Source: Brevundimonas sp. LM2
Lineage (GTDB): Bacteria > Pseudomonadota > Alphaproteobacteria > Caulobacterales > Caulobacteraceae
Reading direction: 5' to 3'
DNA: 64,000 nt
NCBI RefSeq assembly: GCF_002002865.1
Contig: NZ_CP019508.1
Location: 1,394,501 to 1,458,500, forward strand
In this document: one piece after another, positions 50,431-60,279 of the stretch
Position numbering within the stretch: the first letter of the stretch is position 1
Layout: every line of letters begins with the position of its first letter
Translations under genes and position numbers: made by a program
Notes under the pieces: model-generated
Told to the model about the DNA's origin: nothing
Database searches by the model: none
Seen by the model: only the letters and a program-made list of their open reading frames with translations

Positions 50431-52809
50431 ATGAGACGAAGTCCGAACAGCCGGGACCGTTCGCGCCGCGCCTATCTGCCTGCGCTGGGGCTGCTGGCCT
50501 CGCTGTCCCCCGTGGCGGCGCAGGCGCAGGTCCAGGTGCCACCGGCGACCCCGCCCCAGCCCTCATTCGCCCAGCTGGGCGACGTCGTGGTGACGGCGCG
50601 GCGGCGCGAGGAGCGGGCGCAGGACGTGCCGATCGCCCTGACGGTGATCGGCGGCGAACAGCTGGACAAGACCAACACCTACAACGTGGGCCAGCTGACC
50701 CAGCAGGCCCCGAGCGTGCAACTGCTGTCGACCAACCCCCGCAACACGGCCATCACCATTCGCGGCCTCGGAGCCAGCTATGGCCTGGCCAACGACGGGC
50801 TGGAGCAGGGCGTCGGCATCTATGTCGACCAGGTCTATTACGCCCGCCCGGCGACGGCGACGCTGGACTTCGTCGACCTGCAGCAGATCGAGATCCTGCG
50901 GGGCCCGCAAGGGACGCTGTTCGGGAAGAACACCACGGCCGGGGCGCTGAACATCACCACGCGCGATGCGTCCTTCACCCCGGGCGGGGTTGCCGAGATC
51001 ACGCTGGACAGTCTGAACCTGATCCAGGCCAAGGGGTCGGTCACCGGGCCGCTGGTCGGCGACACCCTGGCCGGCCGGCTGTCGGTGGTCTCGACGCGGC
51101 GTGACGGCACGCTGGACAATGTCCGCCTGGGCCGCGACCAGAATGACCAGCACAGCGTCGCCGTCCGTGGCCAGTTGCTGTGGCGGCCATCCGAAGCCCT
51201 GACGGTGCGGGCCTATGGCGACTGGAACCGCCAGCTGCTGGAGTGCTGCACCCAGGTGTTCGTACGGGTCGGCACCACGCTGAAGCCCGCCGCGTCCCAG
51301 TATCCGGCCCTAGCCGCCGGTCGCGGCTATGCCCCGCCTAGCACCAATCCCTATGACCGGCGGGTCGATATCGACGGCGACATCCAGGCCGACCAGTGGC
51401 AGGCGGGCGGGTCGCTGATCGTCGACTATGATTTCGTCGGCGCGGTTCTGACCTCGATCAGCGCCTATCGCGAATGGGACTGGGAGCCGGCGAACGACCG
51501 GGACTATACGGGCCTCGACATCCTGCCCAAGTCCAACAATCCGTCGCATCAGGATCAGACCAGCCAGGAGTTCCGCCTGTCGTCGACCGGCGAACGCACG
51601 ATCGACTGGGTGGCGGGCCTCTATTATTTCAACCAGACGGTCTCGACCGACGGCGTCACCCAGTATGGCCGCGACGCCTCCTATTGGCTGCTGCCCGCGG
51701 GCACGCCCGACGCGCTTCTTGACGGCTATACCGCGGTCAACGTGTCCTCGATCGAGACGACCAGCTATGCCGCCTTCGGCCAGCTGACCTGGAACGTGAC
51801 CGACCGACTGCGGATCACGCCGGGGCTGCGCTACACCCAGGAGGAAAAGTCCGGCAGCTATGCCCTGTCCGTGTCCGGCGGGCTGGTCACGACCGACCCG
51901 ACCTTGATCTCGCGTCGGCTGGGCATCGCTCGCCCGCAGACCTATGCGGCCGAGATCTCGGACGGCAGCGTGTCGGGCCAGCTGGCCGTGTCCTACGAAC
52001 TGGTGCCGGACGTCCTCACCTACGTCAGCTATGCCCAGGGCTTCAAATCGGGCGGCATCAACATGTCGGGCCTGCCCACCACGGCCGCCGGCCTGCCCGC
52101 CCTGGCCTCGGCCGAGGTCCGGCCGGAGGAGGTCAAGACCTGGGAACTGGGGTTGAAGACCCAGGCCTTCGGGCGACGGCTGACGGCCAATCTGGCCGCC
52201 TATGCGACCGACATCGCGGACTTCCAGGCCAATGTCGTCGACGCCGGACCCGGGGCCCTTCGTGGCTATCTGGCCAATGTCGAAAAGGTCGAGATTCGGG
52301 GCGTCGAACTGGACCTGAACGCGCGGCCGAACCAGGCGGTGGACGTCTATGCCAATGTGTCGTGGACGGACGGGGAATATGCGTCGTTCACCAACGGACC
52401 CTGCCCGCTGGAGCGGATCGGGACCTCGACGGCGGCGTGCGACCTAAGCGGTCAGGACCTGCCGGGGGTGTCGCCCTGGGCCTTCTCCGTCGGGGGCGAA
52501 CTGCATCGGCCGGGCCAGGTGCTGGGGCAGGCGGGCGAGGTCTTCGCCGGGGCCGATGCCAGCTATCGCTCGACCTACAACTCCGACGCGGCGGTCTCGC
52601 GCTTCACCGAGATCGAGGGGTACGGCCTGCTGAGCCTGCGGGCCGGGTTCCGGTCGGACGCGGGGTGGGAGGCCTCGGTCTTCGTCAAGAACGCGTTGGA
52701 CGAGGAGTATCTGCGCTTCGTCACGGTGCAGACGGGCAACTCAGGACTGGTCATCGGCGATCCCGGGGACGAGCGGTCGATCGGCTTCACGCTGCGGGCG
52801 AGCTACTGA
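50431..52809 (+). CDS. TonB-dependent outer-membrane receptor
   Basis: The 792-aa protein has a signal peptide (ending near VAAQAQ, residue 32), a TonB box-like DVVVTARRREERAQDV, a plug with IEILRGPQGTLFGKNTTAGA (about residues 150-169) and a barrel ending FTLRASY. It belongs to the FecA/CirA-like group expanded in Caulobacter. ATG at 50431 has AGGGGAA upstream and starts the signal peptide, so it is chosen over the longer frame. Regulated, probably, by the divergent TetR protein; ligand unknown. Confidence 0.92.
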   Translation: MRRSPNSRDRSRRAYLPALGLLASLSPVAAQAQVQVPPATPPQPSFAQLGDVVVTARRREERAQDVPIALTVIGGEQLDKTNTYNVGQLTQQAPSVQLLSTNPRNTAITIRGLGASYGLANDGLEQGVGIYVDQVYYARPATATLDFVDLQQIEILRGPQGTLFGKNTTAGALNITTRDASFTPGGVAEITLDSLNLIQAKGSVTGPLVGDTLAGRLSVVSTRRDGTLDNVRLGRDQNDQHSVAVRGQLLWRPSEALTVRAYGDWNRQLLECCTQVFVRVGTTLKPAASQYPALAAGRGYAPPSTNPYDRRVDIDGDIQADQWQAGGSLIVDYDFVGAVLTSISAYREWDWEPANDRDYTGLDILPKSNNPSHQDQTSQEFRLSSTGERTIDWVAGLYYFNQTVSTDGVTQYGRDASYWLLPAGTPDALLDGYTAVNVSSIETTSYAAFGQLTWNVTDRLRITPGLRYTQEEKSGSYALSVSGGLVTTDPTLISRRLGIARPQTYAAEISDGSVSGQLAVSYELVPDVLTYVSYAQGFKSGGINMSGLPTTAAGLPALASAEVRPEEVKTWELGLKTQAFGRRLTANLAAYATDIADFQANVVDAGPGALRGYLANVEKVEIRGVELDLNARPNQAVDVYANVSWTDGEYASFTNGPCPLERIGTSTAACDLSGQDLPGVSPWAFSVGGELHRPGQVLGQAGEVFAGADASYRSTYNSDAAVSRFTEIEGYGLLSLRAGFRSDAGWEASVFVKNALDEEYLRFVTVQTGNSGLVIGDPGDERSIGFTLRASY

Positions 52810-52816
52810 TTGGATT

Positions 52817-52960
52817 TCTCCCCTCCCGTTCATGGGAAGGGACGGCGCAGCGCAGCGGAGCCCGGGTGGGGCTGTTCCGTGAGTGCGCAACCTTCACACG
52901 GCCCCACCCGCGCTCGGCTGAAGCCTCGCGGTCCCTCCCCATAAAGGGGAGGGAGAGGTT
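52817..52960. repeat. Long imperfect inverted repeat (REP/MITE-like)
   Basis: Between the receptor and cysNC genes lies a palindromic unit: a left arm with CCCTCCC...GGGAAGGGAC, a central GGGTGGGGC (52864-52872) facing GCCCCACCC (52901-52909), and a right arm GTCCCTCCCC...GGGGAGGG. Arms are about 50-60 nt. It has no ORF of its own. Similar CCTCCC/GGGAAGG text at 28845-28870 may be a remnant of the same family. Confidence 0.65.
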
Positions 52961-52985
52961 TCGCGTGGGCGCCCGCACCCTGCGA

Positions 52986-54845
52986 TCAGCCCCCCTTCAT
53001 CACCCCCAGGCCGGCCAGGCGGTCGAGGATGGTGCGGGCGGCGGCGTCGGGGGAGAGGTCGGCGGTCGGCAGGGTCAGGTCGGGGGCCTGGGGCCGTTCA
53101 TAGGGGGAGGCGAGGCCGGTCATGCCTTTCAGGGCCCCGGCGTCGGCGCGGGCGTACAGCGCCTTGGGATCGCGGGCGCGGCACAGGTCCAGCGAGGTGT
53201 CGACGAACACCTCCAGGAAGGGGCCGTCGGCGCAGATGGTTCGGGCCTGGTCGCGCTGGGCCTGGGTGGGGGAGATCAGGGCGCAGATGGCGACCACCCC
53301 GGTGTCGGCGAACAGGCGGGCGACCTCGGCCACACGGCGGACGTTCTCGCTGCGGTCGGCGTCGGTGAAGCCCAGATCGCGGTTCAGGCCGTGACGCAGG
53401 TTGTCGCCGTCCAGCACGACGGTGCGGACCTGGGCGGCATGGAGCTGGCGTTCGAGCGCCGCGGCGATGGTGGACTTGCCGGAGCCGGACAGGCCGGTCA
53501 GCCAGACCACGGCGCCCGTATGATCGTTGTAGCGTTCGCGCGTGGCGCGATCGACGGCGGCGGGGACGCGGTGGATGTCCTTGGGCTGATCGACCGGAGC
53601 CAGGGCGATGCCGGCCGCGACGGTGGCATGGGTGTCGCGGTCGATCAGGATCAGGCTGCCGGTGCCGGGATGATCGGCGAAGGCGTCGAAGGCGATGCGG
53701 CCGGTGGCGTGGATCAGCCGGTCGCCGATCTCGTTCATGGCCAGGCTGGCGGGCCCCTCGGCGGCGGAGACGCGGACGGGCACCACGGCCGTGCCCAGGC
53801 GCAGCAGATAGGCGTGATCCGGGTCCAGCGGGGTCTCGTCCATCCACAGCAGCCGGGCCGAGAACCGGTCGACGGCGGCGGGGCGGTCGGTGGGCAGGGC
53901 CAGGACGTCGCCGCGGGCGACGTCGATGTCCTGGTCCAGCACCAGGGTGACGGCGTCGCCGGCCTGGGCGGTCTCGGCCCAGTCGCCGGCGCGGACGATG
54001 CGGGCGACGCTGGCCATGCGGCCGGAGGGGGCGACGACGATGGCGTCGCCGACCGCGATCTGGCCCGAGGCGATGGAGCCGCTGTAGCCCCGGAAGCTGG
54101 CGTCGGGGCGGCTGACGTACTGGACCGGCAGGCGGAAGGGGGCGTCGTGGCCGGCGGGCTGGGTGTCGGCCACCTCAAGCGCCTCGATCAGGGTCGGGCC
54201 GGTGTACCAGGGCATGGTCGCCGAGCGGTGCACCAGGTTGTGGCCGTGCCGGGCGCTGATCGGGATGGCGGTGACGCGGGTCAGACCCTGTTCGGCCGCG
54301 ACCTCGGCATAGGCGGCCTCCAGGGCGTGGAAGACTCCGGCGTCTCCGCCCACCGCATCCATCTTGTTGACCGCCAGGATGACCTGACGGATGCCGAACA
54401 GGGCGACGATGCGGCTGTGGCGGCGGGTCTGGTCCGACAGCCCCTTGGTCGCGTCGACGAGGATCACCGCCAGGTCGCAGGTCGAGGCCCCGGTGGCCAT
54501 GTTGCGGGTGTACTGGGCGTGGCCCGGGGTGTCGGCGACGATGAAGCTGCGACGGGGCGAGGAGAAATAGCGGTAGGCGACGTCGATGGTGATGCCCTGC
54601 TCGCGCTCGGCGGCCAGGCCGTCCAGCAGCAGGGCATAGTCGGCGGCGTCGCCGTCGGTGCCGAAGCGGCGGGAGTCGCGCGCCAGGGTGGCTAGCTGGT
54701 CCTCGGGCACCTGGCCCAGGTCGAACAGCAGCCGGCCGATCAAGGTCGACTTGCCGTCATCGACCGAGCCGCAGGTCAGGAAGCGCAGCAGGTCGCGCAC
54801 CGGGTGCGGCGCGGGCGGCCGGACGGCGAAGACCGTGCCGTCCAT
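52986..54845 (-). CDS. cysNC: Bifunctional sulfate adenylyltransferase subunit 1/APS kinase (CysN-CysC)
   Basis: The 619-aa fusion has an N-terminal EF-Tu-like GTPase (GSVDDGKSTLIGRLLFD near residue 28, DTPGHAQYTRNM, VNKMDAVGG) that powers ATP sulfurylase, and a C-terminal APS kinase (LTGLSGSGKSTIAAALERQL near residue 450, DGDNLRHGLNRDLGF). With CysD it converts sulfate to APS, and CysC phosphorylates APS to PAPS. Its ATG overlaps the cysD stop (TGATG). A common fusion in proteobacteria. Confidence 0.95.
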   Translation of the reverse strand: MDGTVFAVRPPAPHPVRDLLRFLTCGSVDDGKSTLIGRLLFDLGQVPEDQLATLARDSRRFGTDGDAADYALLLDGLAAEREQGITIDVAYRYFSSPRRSFIVADTPGHAQYTRNMATGASTCDLAVILVDATKGLSDQTRRHSRIVALFGIRQVILAVNKMDAVGGDAGVFHALEAAYAEVAAEQGLTRVTAIPISARHGHNLVHRSATMPWYTGPTLIEALEVADTQPAGHDAPFRLPVQYVSRPDASFRGYSGSIASGQIAVGDAIVVAPSGRMASVARIVRAGDWAETAQAGDAVTLVLDQDIDVARGDVLALPTDRPAAVDRFSARLLWMDETPLDPDHAYLLRLGTAVVPVRVSAAEGPASLAMNEIGDRLIHATGRIAFDAFADHPGTGSLILIDRDTHATVAAGIALAPVDQPKDIHRVPAAVDRATRERYNDHTGAVVWLTGLSGSGKSTIAAALERQLHAAQVRTVVLDGDNLRHGLNRDLGFTDADRSENVRRVAEVARLFADTGVVAICALISPTQAQRDQARTICADGPFLEVFVDTSLDLCRARDPKALYARADAGALKGMTGLASPYERPQAPDLTLPTADLSPDAAARTILDRLAGLGVMKGG

Positions 54846-55792
54846 CAGAAATAGCCCTCGCGCTTCTTCATCTCCATCGAGGCGGAGCCCTCGCCGTCGA
54901 TCAGCCGGCCCTGGCGTTCGGAGACGCGGCTGGCGTTCAGCTCGGCTATGATGTCGTCCAGCGTCGTGGCGTCGGACTCGATGGCGGCGCTGAGCGGATA
55001 GCAGCCCAGGGAGCGGAAGCGGACGCGGCGCAGCTCGGGGGTCTCGCCGGGCAGCAGGGGCATGCGGTCGTCGTCACGGACGATCATCTGGCCCTGGCGG
55101 ATCACGGTCGGACGCAGGGCGGCGAAATAGAGGGGCACGACGGGGATGTTCTCGGCGCGGGTGTATTCCCAGACGTCCCGCTCGGTCCAGTTGGACAGGG
55201 GGAAGACGCGCAGGGATTCGCCCGGATCGATCCGGGTGTTGTACAGCCGCCAGAGCTCGGGCCGCTGTAGGCGCGGCTCCCAGGCATGGTGGGCGTTGCG
55301 GACCGAGAAGATCCGCTCCTTGGCGCGCGAGGTTTCCTCGTCGCGGCGGGCCCCGCCGAAGGCCGCGTCGAAGCCGTGCTGTTCCAGCGTTTGTTTCAGG
55401 CCTTCGGTCTTCATGACGCGGGTGTGGGTCTCGCCGCCGGAGCGGATCGGGTCGATGCCGCGCGCCGCCCCGTCGGGGTTCACATGCACGATCAGCCTGA
55501 CGCCATACAGGTCGGCGATGGTGTCGCGGTGCGCGATCATCTCCCGGAATTTCCAGGTCGTGTCGACGTGCAGCAGGGGGAACGGGATGGGGGCGGGGAA
55601 GAAGGCCTTCCGGGCGAGGTGCAGCATGACGCCCGAGTCCTTGCCGATCGAATACAGCATGACGGGGTTGCGGGCGGTGGCGGCGACCTCGCGGATGATC
55701 TCGATGGCCTCGCTCTCCAACCGGCGCAGGTGGGCGTCGGTGCGGGACGGCGCGTCGGGCAGGGTGGGGGTGTGGATCAGGTCAGCGTGCAC
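54845..55792 (-). CDS. cysD: Sulfate adenylyltransferase subunit 2
   Basis: CysD is the PP-loop adenylyltransferase that forms APS from sulfate and ATP. The 315-aa product carries [20 protein letters not shown] (the PP loop, about residues 36-55), the [11 protein letters not shown] block and [18 protein letters not shown] at 55792 has GAGG 8 nt upstream and is preferred; ATG at 55813 is possible but lies inside a strong hairpin. Ends one base inside the cysNC start. Confidence 0.92.
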   Translation of the reverse strand: MHADLIHTPTLPDAPSRTDAHLRRLESEAIEIIREVAATARNPVMLYSIGKDSGVMLHLARKAFFPAPIPFPLLHVDTTWKFREMIAHRDTIADLYGVRLIVHVNPDGAARGIDPIRSGGETHTRVMKTEGLKQTLEQHGFDAAFGGARRDEETSRAKERIFSVRNAHHAWEPRLQRPELWRLYNTRIDPGESLRVFPLSNWTERDVWEYTRAENIPVVPLYFAALRPTVIRQGQMIVRDDDRMPLLPGETPELRRVRFRSLGCYPLSAAIESDATTLDDIIAELNASRVSERQGRLIDGEGSASMEMKKREGYF

Positions 55793-55803
55793 GGTCGGCC
55801 CTC

Positions 55804-55828
55804 GGTCGGGCATGCTGACTGCCCGACC
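55804..55828 (-). promoter_or_regulatory. Hairpin in the cysD leader
   Basis: GGTCGGGCA (55804-55812) pairs perfectly with TGCCCGACC (55820-55828) around a 7-nt loop. It lies 12 nt before the preferred cysD GTG and covers the alternative ATG. It may tune translation or be a regulator site for the sulfate genes. Confidence 0.45.
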
Positions 55829-55899
55829 TTGGCCGCAGCGTCGAACGAGCATTGCTGCCCGCCGACGATAGAAAACCTGACGGCTCATCATGGGGCTGT

Positions 55900-56829
55900 C
55901 TACAGCGTGTCCATGTTGTTGTCGTGATCGATCGCCTGCCGCTTGAGCCAGGCGATGAAGGCGTTGGTGCTGGTCGAGGCCGGGCGGTCGCGGGGCATGA
56001 TGACGTAGTAGGCGAAACCCACCGCCTCCGAGCCGTCGGCGAAGGGGGCCACCAGCCGGCCGGCGGCCAGATCGGCCTGGGCCAGGGTGCGCTTGGCCAG
56101 GGCCACGCCGCGCCCGGCGATGGCCGCCTCGATCAACAGGCTGTTCTGATTGTAGCGCGATCCGCGGCGGGGGTCCGGGTGGCGAACCTTGCGCGCCTTC
56201 AGCCACATGGCCCAGTCCGGGCGGCTGGGGTCGGCGTCGGACGAGACATCGTGCAGCAGGGTGTGGTGGACCAGGTCTGCGGGCGCGCGGACCGGGTGGT
56301 CGCCCTGCATCAGGCGGGGGGCGCAGACGGGCAAAACGGTCTCGGTCATCAGCAGCTGCGACACGTGGCCGCCGTAGTTGCCGGGGCCGTAGCGGACGGC
56401 GAGGTCGGCGGCCCCCTCGGTCAGGTCGACCGGCTCCATGTCGGCGGAGATCCAGACCTCGATCTCGGGATGGGCGGCGTGGAAGTCGTCCATCCGCGGC
56501 ATCAGCCATTTGGCGGCGAACGAGGGCGCGACGCTGACCGAGATCTGGCGGCGGCGCGGCGGTTCGCGCAGCAGGGCCGAGGCGTCCATCAGCCGTTCGA
56601 ACCCCTCGCGCAGCAGGGGGGCGGCGGCGCGACCCAGGTCGGTGATCTGCAGCCCCTTGGCCTCGCGCTTGAACAGGGGACCGCCGACGGTGTCCTCCAG
56701 CAACCGGATCTGCTGGCTGACCGCGCCCGGCGTGACCGACAGTTCGTCGGCCGCCCGCGTGAAGTTCAGGTGCCGCGCCGCGCTTTCGAAGGCGCGCAGG
56801 GCATTGAGGGGAAGGAGCGGTCTGGCCAT
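55900..56829 (-). CDS. LysR-family transcriptional regulator
   Basis: The 309-aa protein has the LysR HTH ([38 protein letters not shown]) and a periplasmic-binding-like effector domain, of the GcvA-like type. It lies between the divergent cys operons, so a role in controlling cysDNC and/or cysG-cysI-cysH is likely, though GcvA-like LysR proteins regulate many pathways and it need not be CysB. ATG at 56829 ([19 protein letters not shown]) is the normal LysR start. Confidence 0.88.
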   Translation of the reverse strand: MARPLLPLNALRAFESAARHLNFTRAADELSVTPGAVSQQIRLLEDTVGGPLFKREAKGLQITDLGRAAAPLLREGFERLMDASALLREPPRRRQISVSVAPSFAAKWLMPRMDDFHAAHPEIEVWISADMEPVDLTEGAADLAVRYGPGNYGGHVSQLLMTETVLPVCAPRLMQGDHPVRAPADLVHHTLLHDVSSDADPSRPDWAMWLKARKVRHPDPRRGSRYNQNSLLIEAAIAGRGVALAKRTLAQADLAAGRLVAPFADGSEAVGFAYYVIMPRDRPASTSTNAFIAWLKRQAIDHDNNMDTL

Positions 56830-56945
56830 GCCCCTAGAAATCCTATCGGTGATGCGAAGACAATCTGATTTGTGAAGCTGGATCGGACAGGTCGATAGGT
56901 CGGCCACGCCGGACTGCGGCCCGCAGACTGGCGCGGAGCCGTCCC

Positions 56946-58331
56946 ATGCGCGTCTTTCTTGCGTCGATCCCCCTGGAAAACACCCGCGTCGTCGTGATCG
57001 GCAGCGGCGAAGCGGCCCTGGCCAAGCTTCGCCTGTTCGTCGGCAGCCCGGCCGAGGTGGTGTGGTTCGCGCCCGAAGGCTTGCCCGAGGCGGCGTCGCT
57101 GCCTCTGAGCGGGCCTCAAGCCCGGCAGCAGATGCCGGACGCCGCCGACCTGTCCGGGTCCCGGCTGGTCTTCATCGCGGTGGAGGATGAGGCGGAGGCG
57201 GCGCGGCTGGCGGAGATCGCGCGCGGCGCCGGCGCCCAGGTCAATGTGGTGGACCGGCCGGCCCTGGGCGATTTCCAGACGCCCGCCTTCATCGACCGGG
57301 ACCAGATCGTCGTGGCCATCGCCACCGGTGGGACGGCGCCGATCCTTGCGCGGGACCTGCGGTCGAAGATCGAAGCCATCCTGCCCGCCGCCCTGGGGCC
57401 GTTGGCGCGGCTGGCGGGGGAGCTGCGCGACACCGTAAAGACGACGGTGCCGGACTTCCTGGCGCGGCGACGGTTCTGGGAGCGGGCTTTTCGGGGCACG
57501 GCGGCGGACCTGGTCGCGGTGGGCAAGCCCGCCGAGGCGCGGCGCGAGATGCTGCGGCTGCTGAACGTCGCCGCCCCCGAGGCGGGCGTGGTCCATATCG
57601 TCGGGGCGGGGCCGGGCGATCCGGAGCTGCTGACGCTGAAGGCCCTGCGCGTGCTGCAGGACGCCGACGTCATCATCCACGACCGGCTGGTGCCCGAGGC
57701 GGTGCTGGCGCGGGCCCGGCGCGATGCGCGACGCCTGTACGTCGGGAAGACGCGGGGCGACCATTCGGTGCCGCAGGACCAGATCGAGGCCCTGATGATC
57801 GAGGAGGCCCGCGCTGGCCAGCGCGTCGTGCGGCTGAAGGGCGGCGATCCCTTCGTGTTCGGGCGCGGCGGCGAGGAGCTGGAGGCGATGCGGCGGGCTG
57901 GCGTGCCGGTGTTCGTGGTGCCGGGGGTGACGGCGGCCCTGGCCTGCGCGGCCTCGGCGGGCATTCCCCTGACCCACCGCGATCACGCCCAGTCGGTGAC
58001 CTTCGTCACGGCACAGGAGAAGCCGGGCGGAATCGCGCCGGACTGGGCGCGTCTGGCCGGGCCGAACCAGACCCTGGCCATCTATATGGGCGCGGGCCGG
58101 GCGGCGGAGACGGCAGCGTCGCTGATCGCGGCCGGTCGTTCGCAGGCGACGCCGGTCGCCATCGTGGAAAACGGCAGCCGTCCCGACGAGCGGGTCATCA
58201 CCGGCACGCTGGACGATCTGGGCGGGCTGGTGGCGCGGGCGAACCTGACCGGGCCGGCCCTGCTGTTCGTCGGCGAATGCGCGGCCTTCAGCGCCGCCCA
58301 GCTGGACGTGCGCGCCGAGGTGGCGGCGTGA
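56946..58331 (+). CDS. cysG: Siroheme synthase (uroporphyrinogen III methyltransferase + precorrin-2 dehydrogenase/ferrochelatase)
   Basis: The 461-aa fusion supplies siroheme to the sulfite reductase. The N-terminal NAD-binding domain (RVVVIGSGEAALAKLRLFVG, about residues 14-33) is the oxidase/chelatase; the C-terminal SUMT has VHIVGAGPGDPELLTLKAL (about residues 217-235), VVRLKGGDPFVFGRGGEE and VVPGVTAALACAA. Order and length agree with CysG. The next gene overlaps by GTGA. Confidence 0.94.
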   Translation: MRVFLASIPLENTRVVVIGSGEAALAKLRLFVGSPAEVVWFAPEGLPEAASLPLSGPQARQQMPDAADLSGSRLVFIAVEDEAEAARLAEIARGAGAQVNVVDRPALGDFQTPAFIDRDQIVVAIATGGTAPILARDLRSKIEAILPAALGPLARLAGELRDTVKTTVPDFLARRRFWERAFRGTAADLVAVGKPAEARREMLRLLNVAAPEAGVVHIVGAGPGDPELLTLKALRVLQDADVIIHDRLVPEAVLARARRDARRLYVGKTRGDHSVPQDQIEALMIEEARAGQRVVRLKGGDPFVFGRGGEELEAMRRAGVPVFVVPGVTAALACAASAGIPLTHRDHAQSVTFVTAQEKPGGIAPDWARLAGPNQTLAIYMGAGRAAETAASLIAAGRSQATPVAIVENGSRPDERVITGTLDDLGGLVARANLTGPALLFVGECAAFSAAQLDVRAEVAA

Positions 58332-58612
58332 GGATCGTGACGGCCAACCGGCTCAGCGACGGGCGGGTGATCTATCTGGGCGAGGACGATCGGCCTGTGG
58401 AGTCGGTCGCCGAGGCGGCGGTGTTCGAAGCGGCCGAGGCCGAAACGGCCCAGGCAAGGGCGGCGGCTCGGCCCGAGGTGTTCGTGAACCCCTACCTGGT
58501 CGAGGTGACCGGGCACGCCTTCAGCGGGCGCGACCGGCTGAAGGAATCCATCCGGGCGGCGGGGCCGACGGTGGGCAACAGCCTGAGCACCGATACCGGG
58601 GCGGCCGTCTGA
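58328..58612 (+). CDS. DUF2849 domain-containing protein
   Basis: The 94-aa protein, starting (V/M)RIVTANRLSDGRVIYLG, matches DUF2849, a small family encoded between cysG and cysI in many alphaproteobacteria. Its position and coupling (GTGA overlap with cysG, TGATG with cysI) suggest an accessory role in sulfite reduction; no activity is known. Confidence 0.85.
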   Translation: MRIVTANRLSDGRVIYLGEDDRPVESVAEAAVFEAAEAETAQARAAARPEVFVNPYLVEVTGHAFSGRDRLKESIRAAGPTVGNSLSTDTGAAV

Positions 58613-60279
58613 TGTACCGCTACGACGAGTTCGACGCGGCGCTGGTGCGCGAGCGGGTGGAAGAGTTCCGGGACCAGGTCGAGCGGCGGGTCTCGGGGGC
58701 CCTGACCGAGGACGAGTTCAAGCCGCTGCGGCTGATGAACGGGGTCTATCTGCAGCTGCACGCCTATATGCTGCGGGTCGCGGTGCCTTACGGGGTGATG
58801 AACGGGCCCCAGATGCGGCGGCTGGCCTACATCGCCCGGACCTATGACAAGGGCTATGGCCATTTCACCACCCGGACCAACATCCAGTTCAACTGGCCGG
58901 CGCTGAGCGACCTGCCGGCGATCCTGGAAGACCTGGCCGAGGTCGAGATGCACGCCATCCAGACCAGCGGCAACTGCATCCGCAACGTCACGACCGACGT
59001 CTTCGCCGGGGCCACCGACGACGAGATCGAGGATCCCCGGCCGTGGTGCGAGATCCTGCGCCAGTGGTCGACCATCCATCCGGAGTTCAGCTTCCTGCCG
59101 CGCAAGTTCAAGGTGGCGGTGATCGGGGCCGAGAAGGACCGGGCGGCGATCCGGACTCACGACGTCGGCCTGCGGATCGTGCGCGGCGCGGATGGCGAGA
59201 CGGCGTTCCAGGTCTTCGTCGGCGGGGGTCAGGGACGGCTGCCGCATCTGGGGCAGGAGATCGCCACGGCCGTGCCGGGGTCCGAGATCCTGGCCTATCT
59301 GACGGCCATCCTGCGGGCCTACAACCTGCTGGGACGGCGCGACAACATCCATAAGGCGCGGATCAAGATCCTGGTCGCGTCGCTGGGCATCGAGGCCTTC
59401 CGCGAGGAGGTCGAGCGCCAGTTCGCCACGCTGCGGCAGGAGGACCTGCGCATCCCCGACGCCGAGATGGACCGCATCCGCGCCTATTTCGCTCCGCCCA
59501 CCTTTGCCGACCTGCCGAAGACCTCGGGGGCGTTCGACCGGGCGGTGCTGGCCGATGCGGACTTCGCCCGGTTCAGCCGCAACAACATCCGCCGCCATCG
59601 CCAGGCGGGCTATGCCAGCGTGGTGATCTCGCTGAAGCCCGTCGACGGCGTGCCCGGCGACATCACGGCGGCTCAGATGGAGACGGTGGCCGACCTGGCC
59701 GAGCGGTTCTCGTTCGACGAGGTGCGGGCGGCCTATGAGCAGAACCTGGTCCTGCCCCACGTTCGGCTGGACGACACCCCGGCCCTATGGCGGGCACTGC
59801 GGGAGGCGGGGCTGGCGACGGCCAATGCCGATCTGGTCACCGACATCATCGCCTGTCCGGGGCTGGACTACTGCAGCCTGGCCAACGCCCGCTCGATCCC
59901 GGTGGCCCAGGACCTGTCGCGACGGCTGGCGGACCTGGCCTGGCAGGAAAAGGTCGGCCCGGTGCGGATCAACATGAGCGGCTGCATCAATGCCTGCGGC
60001 CACCACCACGTCGGCCACATCGGGGTGCTGGGCGTCGACCGGAAGGGTGAGGAATACTACCAGATCACCGTCGGAGGCTCGCCCGACGAACAGGCGGCCC
60101 TGGGCGAGATCGTGGGGCGCAGCCTGCCGGCCGATGAGGTCGCCCCGGCGATCCAGCGGGCGCTGGACCGTTATCTGGTCATCCGGACGGAGGGCGAGCG
60201 GTTCATTGACACGGTGCGCCGCGTCGGGGCCGATCCGTTTCGTCAGGCCATCTATGAGACCCTCGATGCAGCTGCTTGA
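58612..60279 (+). CDS. cysI: Sulfite reductase hemoprotein (nitrite/sulfite reductase family)
   Basis: The 555-aa protein reduces sulfite to sulfide with siroheme and a 4Fe-4S cluster. Cluster/siroheme Cys ligands appear as C-x5-C in ACPGLDYCSLANARS and C-x3-C in NMSGCINACGHHHVGH. TSGNCIRNVTTDVFAGAT and FNWPALSDLP are typical. No CysJ flavoprotein is seen in the window, so electrons probably come from ferredoxin or another reductase. The stop overlaps the next gene by 14 nt. Confidence 0.93.
   Translation: MYRYDEFDAALVRERVEEFRDQVERRVSGALTEDEFKPLRLMNGVYLQLHAYMLRVAVPYGVMNGPQMRRLAYIARTYDKGYGHFTTRTNIQFNWPALSDLPAILEDLAEVEMHAIQTSGNCIRNVTTDVFAGATDDEIEDPRPWCEILRQWSTIHPEFSFLPRKFKVAVIGAEKDRAAIRTHDVGLRIVRGADGETAFQVFVGGGQGRLPHLGQEIATAVPGSEILAYLTAILRAYNLLGRRDNIHKARIKILVASLGIEAFREEVERQFATLRQEDLRIPDAEMDRIRAYFAPPTFADLPKTSGAFDRAVLADADFARFSRNNIRRHRQAGYASVVISLKPVDGVPGDITAAQMETVADLAERFSFDEVRAAYEQNLVLPHVRLDDTPALWRALREAGLATANADLVTDIIACPGLDYCSLANARSIPVAQDLSRRLADLAWQEKVGPVRINMSGCINACGHHHVGHIGVLGVDRKGEEYYQITVGGSPDEQAALGEIVGRSLPADEVAPAIQRALDRYLVIRTEGERFIDTVRRVGADPFRQAIYETLDAAA

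Noticed and set aside
52362..54695. 777-codon plus-strand ORF across the receptor end and cysNC
   Set aside because: Open only because it is antisense to GC-rich cysNC; the Gly/Val-rich translation has no domain.
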